From Gemmatimonas aurantiaca T-27 (GTDB lineage Bacteria > Gemmatimonadota > Gemmatimonadetes > Gemmatimonadales > Gemmatimonadaceae): a stretch of DNA of 64,000 nucleotides. The stretch is from assembly GCF_000010305.1 (NCBI RefSeq), contig NC_012489.1, positions 4,409,646 through 4,473,645 on the forward strand, written 5' to 3'. How positions within the stretch are numbered: the first letter of the stretch is position 1; every line of letters starts with the position of its first letter. Both the position numbers and the translations under genes were made by a program. Shown here one piece after another: positions 63,938 through 64,000 of this stretch. The notes below the pieces were generated by a model. It ran no database searches. It was given only the letters and a program-made list of their open reading frames with translations, and was not told the DNA's origin.

Positions 63938-64000
63938 CCGACGCGCGCCGTCCTCCATGGCGAAGTGTCGGCCCCCTTCACCGTGGAGTCATAGATGCCG

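Overview
The window is a GC-rich stretch of bacterial chromosome with dense, often overlapping genes (many ATGA, GTGA or TGATG junctions) and no rRNA, tRNA, CRISPR array or insertion sequence that I could find. The gene content points to an aerobic Gram-negative bacterium: RND efflux with an outer-membrane channel, lipoproteins, ornithine-lipid genes, a cbb3 oxidase with a fused CcoN-CcoO subunit, a PEP-CTERM anchor and Tat-exported enzymes. The large SARP/BTAD-TPR regulator and several unusual fusions resemble Gemmatimonadota (Gemmatimonas-like). That placement is inference from gene style, not from a marker gene.

Left part (1-7 kb). A tripartite RND pump (permease cut by the window edge, lipoprotein adaptor, TolC-like channel) lies downstream of its probable TetR regulator, all on the minus strand. 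Near-identical palindromes lie before the TetR gene and before the channel gene. A DUF486 membrane protein follows, then a medium-chain dehydrogenase fused to an NTF2-like domain.

Accessory block (7-14.3 kb). A lipoprotein, an exported protein with its PEP-CTERM anchor left in the -1 frame, and the dehydrogenase fusion form a minus-strand operon. It is divergent from a plus-strand set: a secreted YadA-head/S74-chaperone fibre, a single-domain globin and a second, degenerate globin-like protein. A SARP/BTAD-TPR regulator follows. The divergent promoter region carries three heptamers spaced exactly 11 bp, the geometry used by SARP regulators, so this block may be one locally controlled unit.

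14.3-22.9 kb: a five-gene minus operon (alpha/beta hydrolase, M19 dipeptidase, two paralogous SDR epimerase-like proteins of which one is Tat-exported, and an ATP/ADP-translocase-like carrier), the ornithine-lipid pair olsB-olsA, and a DUF411 metal-binding protein with a GNAT acetyltransferase.

23-31.5 kb: an uninterrupted cbb3 oxidase operon, ccoNO(fused)-ccoQ-ccoP(single haem)-ccoG-ccoH-safE-like-ccoI-ccoS, with overlapping or nearly abutting junctions throughout. It encodes the terminal oxidase together with copper delivery and assembly factors.

31.5-64 kb: a 2777-residue cyclic beta-1,2-glucan synthase, a universal-stress/DUF5335 protein, an ABC-F ATPase, a secreted M20 amidohydrolase, a sigma-region-2-like/FecR fusion, cysM with a VC0807-like membrane protein, DUF2461 and esterase genes, a serine-glyoxylate aminotransferase with a hydroxypyruvate-reductase-like partner, a MarR regulator with a very acidic tail, an EamA transporter with a flippase-like membrane protein, a Tat-exported HisC-like aminotransferase, HrpB helicase, a large S41-like lipoprotein and an AlaX-type editing protein. 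Two copies of a paired-hairpin (REP/BIME- or MITE-like) repeat sit in intergenic gaps at about 5.0 and 57.4 kb.
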